A stretch of DNA of 11,768 bases from Gammaproteobacteria bacterium (lineage in GTDB: Bacteria; Pseudomonadota; Gammaproteobacteria; Nitrosococcales; Methylophagaceae): positions 1-11,768 of the forward strand of contig QNEY01000026.1 of assembly GCA_003645385.1 (NCBI GenBank), read 5' to 3'. Each line of letters starts with the position of its first letter. Position 1 is the first letter of the stretch. The translations under genes were made by a program, and so were the position numbers. The notes below the pieces were generated by a model. That model was not told the DNA's origin and ran no database searches. It saw nothing but the letters and a program-made list of their open reading frames with translations. This document shows positions 1 through 7,798 of the stretch, piece after piece.

Positions 1-1391
1 ACATTATCCATACTGCTAGTGTGCCTGGCACATCGATTGCAGAATCGTTACGAATTGGCGGTCAGATTGAAAAACGAGTGAGTGAAATACCGGGTGTCAG
101 GTCAACTTCACAATGGGCCGGGCGTGCTGAGCGTGGTGCAGATACCTTTGGTACTCATTACAGTGAATATGAGATTGATTTGGACCCAATGGAGGGAGCA
201 GAGCAGCAGGAAATTTTGGATGAAATTCGCGAGGTATTGGAAGCCTTCCCTGGAATAAACTCTGAGGTTAATACTTTTTTAACTGAGCGAATTGATGAAA
301 CTATCTCAGGTTATACCTCACCAGTAGTGGTCAATATCTATGGCAAAGAACTTGTTGCCCTCGATCAAAAGGCACAACAAGTTGCGGCAGTGATGCGAGA
401 AATTGATGGTGCAACTGATGTGCAATTACGTGCACCGCCGGGTGAACCTCAACTGGAGGTTCGGTTACTACTGGATGAATTGGCTTATTGGGGTCTAAAA
501 CCGATCGATGTGATGCGTACTGTGCAAACAGGATTTGGAGGTGCAGTCGTCGGACAAGTGCAAGAGGGAAATCGTGTGTTTGACGTGGTAGTCGTGTTAC
601 CTATGCAGCAACGCCAGCAACCTGATGATGTAAGAAACTTGCCGATTCAAACACCATCCGGTGTGATGTTACGCTTGCAGGATGTGGCAAGTATTCAGCA
701 GGTATCTGGTCGCTATATGATTTTACATGCCGGTGCACAACGTTTGCAGACTGTAACTTGTAATGTTTCAGGGCGTGATTTGGTTTCATTTTTTGCTGAA
801 CTGAAACAGCGTGTACATGATGAAGTTGAATTATCGGCCGATATTTATCCTGAGTTTACCGGTGCTGCGGTTGCACAAGCACAATCTCGTGAGGATTTGA
901 TTGTTCATTCGACTTTGGCAGGTGTGGCAGTGCTGCTGCTGCTTTATGTCGCCTTACAAAGCTTACGTAATATGTCTCTGGTATTGCTTAACTTACCTTT
1001 TTCACTAGTGGGAGGTGTGATCGCAGTATTATTTACTAATGGTGTGCTGTCGATAGGTTCATTAGTTGGATTTATTACCTTGTTTGGTATCACATTGCGT
1101 AATTCAATTATGCTGGTATCGCATTTCCATTATCTGGTAGTAGAAGAGGGCAAACCCTGGAATGCTGAAACAGCTATTCGTGGTGCCCAAGAACGTTTGC
1201 CATCGATATTAATTACCGCCTTGGTAACGGCATTAGCGATGCTACCGATTGCGATGAATTCGGATAGCCCCGGTCGAGAAGTGATGGGACCAATGGCCAG
1301 TATTATTATTGGTGGGTTGATTTCTTCAACAATACTCAATTTACTGGTATTGCCTAGTGTTATGTTGCGCTATGGACATTTCAAAAAATAA
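1..1391 (+). CDS. RND heavy-metal/multidrug efflux pump, CusA/CzcA-like inner-membrane subunit (5'-truncated by window edge)
   Basis: This is the C-terminal part of a proton-driven RND exporter, the inner-membrane subunit of a tripartite efflux system. The reading frame is open to the left edge (frame beginning at base 3), so the GTG at 21 is an internal Val codon and not a start. The visible part begins in a periplasmic porter domain (PGTSIAESLRIG, then SEIPGVRSTSQWAGRAE), which resembles HME-RND pumps. It ends with five predicted membrane segments at about residues 293-315, 319-340, 343-371, 395-413 and 424-450, counted from base 21; these would be TM8-12. TM10 carries GITLRNSIMLVSHF, typical of a CzcA-like subgroup, and the C-terminus matches the family (PGREVMGPMASIIIGG, NLLVLPSVMLRYG). 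The TM4 motif used to predict substrate lies outside the window, so metal versus organic substrate cannot be decided. The family call is secure. It converges on the minus-strand operon. Confidence 0.9.
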   Translation, partial: IIHTASVPGTSIAESLRIGGQIEKRVSEIPGVRSTSQWAGRAERGADTFGTHYSEYEIDLDPMEGAEQQEILDEIREVLEAFPGINSEVNTFLTERIDETISGYTSPVVVNIYGKELVALDQKAQQVAAVMREIDGATDVQLRAPPGEPQLEVRLLLDELAYWGLKPIDVMRTVQTGFGGAVVGQVQEGNRVFDVVVVLPMQQRQQPDDVRNLPIQTPSGVMLRLQDVASIQQVSGRYMILHAGAQRLQTVTCNVSGRDLVSFFAELKQRVHDEVELSADIYPEFTGAAVAQAQSREDLIVHSTLAGVAVLLLLYVALQSLRNMSLVLLNLPFSLVGGVIAVLFTNGVLSIGSLVGFITLFGITLRNSIMLVSHFHYLVVEEGKPWNAETAIRGAQERLPSILITALVTALAMLPIAMNSDSPGREVMGPMASIIIGGLISSTILNLLVLPSVMLRYGHFKK

Positions 1392-1410
1392 ACGCACTGA
1401 GCAGTTACTT

Positions 1411-1446
1411 TAATTGTTAAGCCGAGCTTAGTAATTGTTAACTTTT
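1411..1446 (+). terminator. Probable transcription terminator after the RND pump gene
   Basis: Twenty bases after the RND stop codon, AATTGTTAAGC (1412-1422) can pair with GCTTAGTAATT (1426-1436) around a three-base CGA loop. In plus-strand RNA this gives 11 consecutive pairs, two of them G-U wobbles. A loosely T-rich tail follows (TTAACTTTTCTT). In minus-strand RNA the two wobbles become A-C mismatches and no T tract follows, so it would favour plus-strand transcripts. The stem is AT-rich and the T tract is interrupted, so it may be weak. Confidence 0.45.
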
Positions 1447-1512
1447 CTTAGCCACAATAAATGCAGCAATGATAATTAGTCCTACGATAGCGAGAAACAA
1501 CAAGTCGAGCAT
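1438..1512 (-). CDS. Possible 24-residue single-pass membrane peptide
   Basis: This small ORF starts with ATG only two bases after the TGA of the LysM-like gene and ends with TAA at 1440-1438. The peptide begins MLDLLFLAIVGL, continues with an unbroken hydrophobic stretch (IIIAAFIVA) and ends KKS. That is one membrane span with a short acidic start and a basic tail, the usual layout of tiny bacterial membrane proteins. The close spacing would allow translation by re-initiation. I see no clear Shine-Dalgarno sequence, and I do not recognise a family. Its stop codon abuts the terminator hairpin of the convergent RND gene. A chance ORF of this length is possible; the membrane-like composition and position are the only support. 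Confidence 0.4.
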   Translation of the reverse strand: MLDLLFLAIVGLIIIAAFIVAKKS

Positions 1513-1514
1513 GA

Positions 1515-2642
1515 TCAATCGCCGATTGCAAAGGATTCAACTCCTTGATTACGTTTATCGGAGAAAAACTGATAAATTTGCTTAAGTTCCTCTGGTGCAA
1601 AGTGAATCATAATCAGTTGCTGCCCAGGATAGATCAGGTTTGGATCACGGTTCATGGTATGGGTACTGAAGTTATAGATGTAACTTGAATTTACCTTCTG
1701 AGTAAGAATTTTACCGAGAAAAGAGCTAAAACCAGATGTCAGTTTCTCATCAGCATTGGCAGGGATAACAGCGCGCACCATATCTTTATTGGGCGTAACG
1801 CCTTCGATATGAACGCCTTGTCTGAACTTCTCAATTAATCCAGTTTGGATGATTCCCCATAAGCCTTGTAAATCATTGTCAGTTACACGGTGTAGATAAA
1901 ATAAAGCATTATCGGGCATATCGCCCGATTGAATGATTTCTTTGACTGATAATTTCTGAATGCCATGATTGATAGTTGCTACAACAGATTCTTTGTGATC
2001 AATATCTTTAATATTTGACAGTTCACTAAGCGTAGTTTGCAGGCTATGTTTGTGTTGCGTGAGTAGTGTAATTGGAGCAGTGAGGTCAATATTACTTTGA
2101 TTCAGAAGTTCAAAGAGAGGCTTGGTATGCGTTTGGCCATTTTGGTCAATGATCGTTAAGACTATTGTTTGATCTTCATATTGATCACTAAGTTCTGCAA
2201 GTGTAGTTTGTTGCTCTATATTAGTCGTGTAATGCAGTGTCAGTGGAGTATCTTCCGTTAAATTCGGATCTGCTAACAGCTCATCGATTGAGGTAATACG
2301 GTGTTCCAGACTGGGTAAGATGATAACGCTGTCATGACGTACAAATTGATCGTCATTTTCATTGATTGTAATTGATTCATCTTGTGATTTAGCCAGAGTT
2401 TCTATAAAGGCATTGGCTTCTTGTTCGGTAACTTGTTCACTGCTTGGTGTTTTGTTTGAATCCTCAATAATAGTCAATGGTGGTTGAGGTTCGATGAGTT
2501 CGATTGGTGGATTAACAGTATGTTCTGTTCTGGTGGCTTCTGAATCAAAGTCAGAAAATAATAAAAAACCAAATAGGAACACCACTAATAGTGCTAGAAA
2601 TGCAGGAATAAGTGATGGTTTTCTGGGTGCTTCTTTTGCCAT
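1515..2642 (-). CDS. Membrane-anchored protein of unknown function with internal repeats and LysM-like C-terminus
   Basis: I do not recognise a named family for this 375-residue protein. The N-terminus (MAKEAPRKPS) is basic and is followed by one hydrophobic segment at about residues 11-29, predicting an uncleaved anchor with the rest in the periplasm. Residues 32-100 are Pro/Glu/Gln-rich and probably a flexible linker. Two similar units follow at about 132-183 and 189-240, aligning P133/P190, TTL 146/203 and EL 150/207 at a 57-residue period, then VLTI 161 and VATI 221. A weaker match precedes them near 106-122. The C-terminus contains LWGIIQ (261-266) and RDPNLIYPGQQLIMI (332-346), the latter closely resembling the end of a LysM peptidoglycan-binding motif. 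The start is supported by AAAGG at 2655-2651, eight bases upstream. It lies 32 bases after mutL, probably in the same transcript. A cell-wall-associated role is inference only. Confidence 0.75.
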   Translation of the reverse strand: MAKEAPRKPSLIPAFLALLVVFLFGFLLFSDFDSEATRTEHTVNPPIELIEPQPPLTIIEDSNKTPSSEQVTEQEANAFIETLAKSQDESITINENDDQFVRHDSVIILPSLEHRITSIDELLADPNLTEDTPLTLHYTTNIEQQTTLAELSDQYEDQTIVLTIIDQNGQTHTKPLFELLNQSNIDLTAPITLLTQHKHSLQTTLSELSNIKDIDHKESVVATINHGIQKLSVKEIIQSGDMPDNALFYLHRVTDNDLQGLWGIIQTGLIEKFRQGVHIEGVTPNKDMVRAVIPANADEKLTSGFSSFLGKILTQKVNSSYIYNFSTHTMNRDPNLIYPGQQLIMIHFAPEELKQIYQFFSDKRNQGVESFAIGD

Positions 2643-2674
2643 TAAGTTTGCCTTTGCTAAAAAATAGCTTACGG

Positions 2675-4324
2675 TCAGAATAAGCTACTAAGTGTTTTTT
2701 GATCAAGTCGACGACACCAAATTGTTGAATTATTGGAGATACTGAGTTGTTTGATGAGGGATTCAGCATGTTGTACATTTTGAATAGGTATCAACGGTAA
2801 CTGCCGTTTTAAAACAGTAGTTAGCTGCTCAATTTTCGTATGGTCATTACTTAGTGTGTTGGCTATTGAATGAATGAGTTGTTTGATCTCAACTTGCGCT
2901 AATAAGCTGGGGATAGACTTAATCACCAGATGATTATCTTGTTCTTGAAAATCGAGACCTAGAGAGAGCAATAAGTCTCTGTTTTTAATAACGGCTTGAT
3001 GTTGTTCTGTGGATAGCGACACTTTGATTGGCACAAGAATGGGTCGGGTGCTGAGTGAGTTGGTTTTGATAGCCAACTCTAGCTGTTGTCGGCGCAGTGA
3101 GTGTTCGGCCATTTGTAGGTCAATTAAAAACAGATCTTGCGTGGACTGAGTAATGACATAACGTTGATGTAACAAGGCTGTAATTGAGCCAAAATCATCG
3201 GTTGAAATATTATGAGAGGATAATATCGGTTGATTTTGATAATGATGTGTTTGTTCAGCAATGTGGCTGTTGGTCTGTAGCTCACTTGCATAGCTTGTAT
3301 TGGGGTGGTCTACTGACAGTGTGTCCATACTTGATGCAAGAGCTTCTTGTATGGCTTTGGTAATTAATCCATGGATTAATCTGGCGTCACGGAAACGTAC
3401 TTCATGTTTGGTAGGGTGAACATTGATATCAACACGATCCAGTGGCATGGTTAAATACAAAACAAATGCAGGATAGCGACCAACAGGGATTAAATCTGAA
3501 TATGCCTGTCTAATGGCGTGATTGATTACACGATCACGAATAACACGGCCATTTATGTAAAAGTAGTTGACATCGGTTTGTGGGCGATGTGCTTGTGCAG
3601 TACCTAACCAACCTTTTAGTTCGATATCATCATACTGCTGTTGGATAAACAGACTGTTATTGATGAATGATTTTCCACATATCTTGGTAATGCGTTGTTG
3701 TTGTTGTTCTGCTGTGATTGCCACCGGTAATTTGATGCTGCTTGATGCTGATAGTTGACACTGAAAACCAATTTCAAACTGACATAGAGCTAGTCGGTGA
3801 ATGGTGGAAGCAATATGATGTTGTTCTGTTTTATTGCCACGCAAAAAATGTCGTCGGGCTGGAACATTAAAAAACAGATCACGAACTTCTACGGTTGTGC
3901 CAATAGGATGTGCAACAGGTGAAATAGTCTCGATATTAGCAGACACTTGCCAGCCACATTCGTCATCTTGCTGGCGTGAACTGAGGTTAAGTTGAGAAAT
4001 TGAAGCAATACTAGGCAATGCCTCACCACGAAAGCCAAGACTTGCGATATGACTAAGTTGGTCACTGGAATGTAGTTTGCTGGTCGCATGACGACTGAGT
4101 GCGAGTGACAAGTCATCTCGATGAATACCTTCGCCATTGTCACGGACTCTGATCAGCTGACTGCCTGCGCCTTCAATATCAATGAAGATCTGACTTGCAC
4201 CAGCATCCATACTGTTTTCAACTAACTCCTTAACGACGGATGCAGGACGTTCTATAACCTCACCAGCAGCTATCTGGTTGGCTAAATGTAATGGTAATGA
4301 TTGGATGCGGTTGCTTGCGGACAT
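2675..4324 (-). CDS. mutL: DNA mismatch repair protein MutL (non-endonuclease type)
   Basis: MutL is the ATP-regulated coupling protein of mismatch repair, linking MutS recognition to strand incision and UvrD unwinding. The N-terminal GHKL ATPase is intact: ANQIAAGEVIERP (15-27), ELVENSMDAGA (33-43, with E36 and N37), RDNGEG (61-66) and GFRGEAL (97-103). It is followed by the transducer domain with YFYINGRVIRDR and DINVHPTKHEVRF. A short linker leads to a C-terminal dimerisation domain (from about residue 385). Where endonuclease-type MutLs have DQHA(X)2E(X)4E, this protein has DLQMAEHSLRRQQLE, so the metal-binding motif is not conserved, and no Cys-Pro-His metal motif is visible at the end. 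At 549 residues it is shorter than E. coli MutL (615), mostly in the linker. No strong Shine-Dalgarno is visible before the ATG, but the N-terminus aligns with the family. amiB ends 41 bases upstream. Confidence 0.97.
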   Translation of the reverse strand: MSASNRIQSLPLHLANQIAAGEVIERPASVVKELVENSMDAGASQIFIDIEGAGSQLIRVRDNGEGIHRDDLSLALSRHATSKLHSSDQLSHIASLGFRGEALPSIASISQLNLSSRQQDDECGWQVSANIETISPVAHPIGTTVEVRDLFFNVPARRHFLRGNKTEQHHIASTIHRLALCQFEIGFQCQLSASSSIKLPVAITAEQQQQRITKICGKSFINNSLFIQQQYDDIELKGWLGTAQAHRPQTDVNYFYINGRVIRDRVINHAIRQAYSDLIPVGRYPAFVLYLTMPLDRVDINVHPTKHEVRFRDARLIHGLITKAIQEALASSMDTLSVDHPNTSYASELQTNSHIAEQTHHYQNQPILSSHNISTDDFGSITALLHQRYVITQSTQDLFLIDLQMAEHSLRRQQLELAIKTNSLSTRPILVPIKVSLSTEQHQAVIKNRDLLLSLGLDFQEQDNHLVIKSIPSLLAQVEIKQLIHSIANTLSNDHTKIEQLTTVLKRQLPLIPIQNVQHAESLIKQLSISNNSTIWCRRLDQKTLSSLF

Positions 4325-4365
4325 ATTTGTTATTTTAACAGCAAGCAGAGGTTGATAGCTGAGCG

Positions 4366-5703
4366 TTAGGGAATCATCAGTACTTCACCAACTTTTAGTT
4401 TAGTGGTGGATAAATCATTTCTGGATTTAAGCTGGTTAAGGCTAACCTGATAACGTTGGGCGATCGTGCTCAGAGTGTCGCCTCTATTTACAATATGCTG
4501 TTGCGGTCCTTGACTGGTACCCAGTGGCGGGTTTCGTTGGAAATAGTTGCGAATTCCTGACAGCATGGCACGAGCTAACTTATTTTGATGACTGCTGGAT
4601 TTCAATTTACGTTCTTCATCAGGATTAGAAATGAATGCAGTCTCAACTAATATGGATGGAATATCAGGTGATTTCAGCACCACAAAAGCGGCTGACTCAA
4701 CATGTTTTTTGTGAACATGACCTACACGTTTCAGGCCAGACAATACAGTATTTGCAACTTCCAAACTAGCTTCAAGGCTAGCGTTCTGGGATAAATCGAG
4801 TAACACATATGCGAGTAGATCATCTTTGTCTTCCAAGCTGATTCCACCAGCGAGATCTGCTGCATTTTCTTTGTCAGCTAATAATTGTGCTGCTTCACTA
4901 CTGGCACCTCGTTCAGATAATACAAAAACGGAAGCACCTTTAGCGCGTTGTTTGTGGAAAGCATCGGCATGAATAGAAATAAACATGTCTGCATTATGGT
5001 TATGGGCTCGCTTAATCCGTTGTCGGAGAGTAATAAATGTATCACTATCTCGTGTTAAATAGGCCCGCATTCCAGGCTCATCATTCACTAATTTTGCAAG
5101 ACGCCGAGCGATGGCTAATACGACATCTTTTTCTTTAGTTCCTCGACTGCCTAGTGCACCAGAGTCTTGTCCACCATGACCAGCATCTATAGCAATCACA
5201 ATGTCACGTCGTGGTGAAGCAGGTATTTCTTTCTTCACCGTAGTAGCTTGTGATTTTTTTTGTATTTTTGGAGCAGGTTCTGGTGGAGTAACTGTAGCTT
5301 TAGTTGCTGTCTGAGTGACAGATGAATCATGTAAATCAACAACAAGACGATATGGACGTTTTTTGTCAGGCGTAAGAGTTTGACTACTATATTTCAGCGT
5401 TTTATTGAGGTCTAGTACAAACCGTAATGTGTTTTTGTCCCATTCGGCATACCGGATATTACGAATAGGTGTATTTTTTAGATCAGGCAGAGTAATAGAC
5501 TTGGGTTGATCAGTGTATTTAAGATCAATGACTAGTCGTGCGGGATTATCTAAAGTAAACAGGTGGTAATCAACTCTGTCACTGAGATCAATAACTAATC
5601 GTGTATCTGCTTCAGATTGAGATAATCGTATCCCTTTAATGGTGGTTGCCCAGCCATTAATTGTCAGTGTGAGTAATAACAGACTTAAAAAAAATCTGTG
5701 CAT
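4366..5703 (-). CDS. amiB: N-acetylmuramoyl-L-alanine amidase (AmiB/AmiC type) with AMIN and LysM domains
   Basis: This is a periplasmic zinc amidase that cuts the bond between MurNAc and the peptide stem, splitting septal peptidoglycan during daughter-cell separation. It has a Sec signal peptide (MHRFFLSLLLLTLTINGWA, about 1-19) and an AMIN targeting domain (about 23-125). A Lys/Pro/Thr-rich linker follows, then an Amidase_3 domain (about 167-388) and a C-terminal LysM (about 403-445, HIVNRGDTLSTIAQRY). Zinc ligands are evident as H176 (IDAGHGG), E191 (GTKEKD) and H245 (SIHADAF), and the catalytic glutamate as E354 (LVETAF). The long segment at about 265-330 probably contains the autoinhibitory helix that EnvC- or NlpD-type activators displace in this family. 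The start is supported by AGGGA at 5715-5711, seven bases upstream, and by the signal peptide. The symbol follows its place between tsaE and mutL; AmiC is the alternative name. Confidence 0.93.
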   Translation of the reverse strand: MHRFFLSLLLLTLTINGWATTIKGIRLSQSEADTRLVIDLSDRVDYHLFTLDNPARLVIDLKYTDQPKSITLPDLKNTPIRNIRYAEWDKNTLRFVLDLNKTLKYSSQTLTPDKKRPYRLVVDLHDSSVTQTATKATVTPPEPAPKIQKKSQATTVKKEIPASPRRDIVIAIDAGHGGQDSGALGSRGTKEKDVVLAIARRLAKLVNDEPGMRAYLTRDSDTFITLRQRIKRAHNHNADMFISIHADAFHKQRAKGASVFVLSERGASSEAAQLLADKENAADLAGGISLEDKDDLLAYVLLDLSQNASLEASLEVANTVLSGLKRVGHVHKKHVESAAFVVLKSPDIPSILVETAFISNPDEERKLKSSSHQNKLARAMLSGIRNYFQRNPPLGTSQGPQQHIVNRGDTLSTIAQRYQVSLNQLKSRNDLSTTKLKVGEVLMIP

Positions 5704-5732
5704 AAATCAATCCCTATGGTCTTATGGGAGAT

Positions 5733-5761
5733 ATTGTGTGATTTTTGGATAAAAAAATCAA
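5733..5761 (-). promoter_or_regulatory. Candidate sigma70 promoter for amiB-mutL
   Basis: In the 99-base gap between tsaE and amiB, the minus strand shows TTGATT (5761-5756), a 17-base spacer, then CACAAT (5738-5733). Each hexamer matches its consensus at four of six positions, and the spacing is ideal. Transcription would begin near 5726, leaving a leader of about 22 bases that contains the amiB Shine-Dalgarno. The spacer overlaps an 8-base inverted repeat (TGATTTTT and AAAAATCA, 5760-5739), which could bind a regulator or simply reflect AT-rich sequence. Confidence 0.45.
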
Positions 5762-5802
5762 GTTTTCTTTTAATAATAAATAAGATAGCGAGTAAAGGTG
5801 AA

Positions 5803-6258
5803 TTATTTATCAAGTTGTCCAATTAGTCTTTGACCTGCACTGGATAAAGCTGAAAATTTCGCTTGTCGGCCTCTATTATGATAGCTGAGTAGGATCAATA
5901 TATCTGGGTTTGGCAAAAACTCACCAGCTTGTTTCGCCCACTCTATAAGCCAAAGTGCGTTGTGACTGAGATAATCGTCAAGTCCTAGATAATCAAGTTC
6001 TTCTGGGTCAGCCAAACGATACAAATCAAAGTGAAAGACAGTTCTGGGTGCTAATTTATAGCATTCGACCAGAGTGTAGGTTGGGCTTTTGACGTTTCCT
6101 TTATGACCTAACGAATGGAGTAAACCGCGTGATAGGGTTGTTTTTCCAGCACCAAGCTCGCCTTCAAGATGAATAGTAAATTGTTGTGAAGGGCATAACT
6201 GAGCAATGTCTGCCCCCAGTTTTAGTGTGGCAGCTTCATCTAAAAGATCGATATTCAC
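5803..6258 (-). CDS. tsaE: tRNA threonylcarbamoyladenosine biosynthesis ATPase TsaE
   Basis: TsaE is the P-loop ATPase that works with TsaB and TsaD to place threonylcarbamoyl on A37 of ANN-decoding tRNAs (the t6A modification) in the cytoplasm. The 151-residue protein has a Walker A motif GELGAGKT (33-40), then GNVKSPTYTLVE (54-65), HFDLYRLADPEEL (76-88) and LIEWA (104-108). All are family hallmarks, and the length matches E. coli TsaE closely. The start is a GTG at 6258-6256. No in-frame ATG lies between it and the conserved core, and it falls ten bases after the nnr stop, so the pair is probably co-transcribed. No clear Shine-Dalgarno precedes it, suggesting coupling to nnr translation or low expression. 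Older name: yjeE. Confidence 0.96.
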   Translation of the reverse strand: MNIDLLDEAATLKLGADIAQLCPSQQFTIHLEGELGAGKTTLSRGLLHSLGHKGNVKSPTYTLVECYKLAPRTVFHFDLYRLADPEELDYLGLDDYLSHNALWLIEWAKQAGEFLPNPDILILLSYHNRGRQAKFSALSSAGQRLIGQLDK

Positions 6259-6268
6259 TTAAGTTATA

Positions 6269-7756
6269 TCAATAAATAAGGTTTGCCAAATGTCTTAGAT
6301 GTGGCACTAGATCCATAGCTAACATGCCACGCTCACCATCTTGTTCAGCGGCTTTGTCACCTGCCATACCATGAAGGGTTACGCCTACACAGGCAGCTTC
6401 CATCAGAGTGAATCTTTGAGCTAGCAATCCACCGATAACACCAGCTAATACATCACCCATACCACCACTTCCCATACCTGGATTGCCCCATGTAGATAGA
6501 CGTGTTGGTGCTTCACCATTATGGATCAATGTACCCGATCCTTTAAGTACTGCAATGCCACCATAACGGCGTTGTAACTCTTGTACAGCACTAAATCTGT
6601 CTGTCTGAATTTCTTCAGATGAGCAGTCTAAAAGACGTGCTGCTTCACCGGGGTGTGGAGTCAGGATCCAATTGTCATGATGTTGTGGTTTTTTGCTCAA
6701 CATATTTAAAGCATCAGCATCGACGACCATCGGTAAATTGCTATCAATCGCCTTTTGAAATAGGGCTTCACCCCAATCACATTGTCCAAGACCGGGGCCC
6801 ACAGTCAAGGCGTTTGCACGTTCGACTAATGGAGCCAAGTCGGCTGGATTTTCGACGCCGTAACACATCAATTCAGGGCGCGTTAGATTCAAGATTGGAC
6901 CATGTGCTGCTCGTGTTGCAATACTGGTTAAACCAGCACCCACCCGGGCTCCAGCTTCAGCTGCGACACGTGCTGCCCCAGGCATACCATGGTCGCCACC
7001 AATAATCAGTAAATGGCCATAGAGGCCTTTATGACCAGTACGTTCACGTGGTGCTAAGCCTGCCGCATCATTTTCGAGGCTGACTCGGCGAGCAATAGGG
7101 GTAAATTCTTTATAGATAGCTGATGGGATTTGTAATGAATCAAAGCAAACAGTACCACTGTAATTTGGTCCTTCACCCATAAATAAACCTTTATTTAAGC
7201 CCATAAAGCTTAAACAAATAGTTGCCTTAACAGCCGTACCCATTGCGCTACCTGTATCTGCATGGAGGCCAGACGGGATATCTAAAGATAGAACAGGAGT
7301 ACGTTTATTTTCATTGATAGCGTCTATGGCATCTTTATATTCACCTACCACATTACGATTTAAACCTGATCCCATCATGGCATCAATAATGACATCAGTG
7401 GAGGGTAAACTATCGACAAATTGATGAACTTTGGAGCCCGTTGCCAATAAGGCATCACGAGCAGCGGCTGTTTCTTGGCTCAGATTTTTATCATCACCGA
7501 CCTTATATGTAACAACACGATAACCCGAATCCTGAGCTTGCCGTGCCAGCTCATAGCCATCGCCGCCATTATTGCCAACGCCACAAATAATTAATATTCG
7601 TTCAGCCTGAGGCCAATAACTTTTTATTGATGATAAGGCTGCTTCACCAGCACGAGCCATCAGCTTGGCAGTAGAAATATTATGTTTCTCGGTAACAATA
7701 CGATCGAGTTCACGTATTTGTTCGGCAGTATATAGGTCATGTGGCAAATTAAGCAT
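6269..7756 (-). CDS. nnr: Bifunctional NAD(P)H-hydrate repair enzyme Nnr (epimerase and ADP-dependent dehydratase)
   Basis: Nnr repairs damaged NADH and NADPH. The N-terminal YjeF_N domain epimerises R- and S-hydrates, and the C-terminal ribokinase-like domain dehydrates the S form using ADP. The N-domain starts with LYTAEQIRELD and has GNNGGDGYELA (61-71) and DAMMGSGLNR, the latter in the usual potassium-binding region. The C-domain has GHLLIIGGDHGMPGAA, ILTPHPGEAARLL and the catalytic loop GSGGMGDVLAGVIGGLLAQ. I chose the ATG at 7756 (MLNLPHDLYTAEQ, 495 residues) because it starts right at the conserved domain and lies downstream of the candidate -10. The frame also extends to an ATG at 7807, adding 17 residues unlike the family, in which case the gene would overlap the upstream queG start. 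tsaE follows ten bases downstream. Confidence 0.95.
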   Translation of the reverse strand: MLNLPHDLYTAEQIRELDRIVTEKHNISTAKLMARAGEAALSSIKSYWPQAERILIICGVGNNGGDGYELARQAQDSGYRVVTYKVGDDKNLSQETAAARDALLATGSKVHQFVDSLPSTDVIIDAMMGSGLNRNVVGEYKDAIDAINENKRTPVLSLDIPSGLHADTGSAMGTAVKATICLSFMGLNKGLFMGEGPNYSGTVCFDSLQIPSAIYKEFTPIARRVSLENDAAGLAPRERTGHKGLYGHLLIIGGDHGMPGAARVAAEAGARVGAGLTSIATRAAHGPILNLTRPELMCYGVENPADLAPLVERANALTVGPGLGQCDWGEALFQKAIDSNLPMVVDADALNMLSKKPQHHDNWILTPHPGEAARLLDCSSEEIQTDRFSAVQELQRRYGGIAVLKGSGTLIHNGEAPTRLSTWGNPGMGSGGMGDVLAGVIGGLLAQRFTLMEAACVGVTLHGMAGDKAAEQDGERGMLAMDLVPHLRHLANLIY

Positions 7757-7792
7757 GGACTTGATTCCAAGGTATAAAAGTGATGTGTCGCT

Positions 7793-7798
7793 TATAAT
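7793..7798 (+). promoter_or_regulatory. Candidate -10 element for queG
   Basis: TATAAT at 7793-7798 is a perfect sigma70 -10 hexamer in the short space between the divergent genes. No recognisable -35 lies 16-18 bases upstream; TTGATT at 7761 is too far away. Transcription would begin near 7805. That is next to the ATG at 7806, so either that mRNA is nearly leaderless or QueG really starts at the in-frame ATG at 7833. Confidence 0.4.

Noticed and set aside
6619..7005. 128-codon plus-strand ORF inside nnr
   Set aside because: It is entirely antisense to the conserved Nnr C-terminal domain, is rich in His, Arg and Gln, and shows no recognisable motif.
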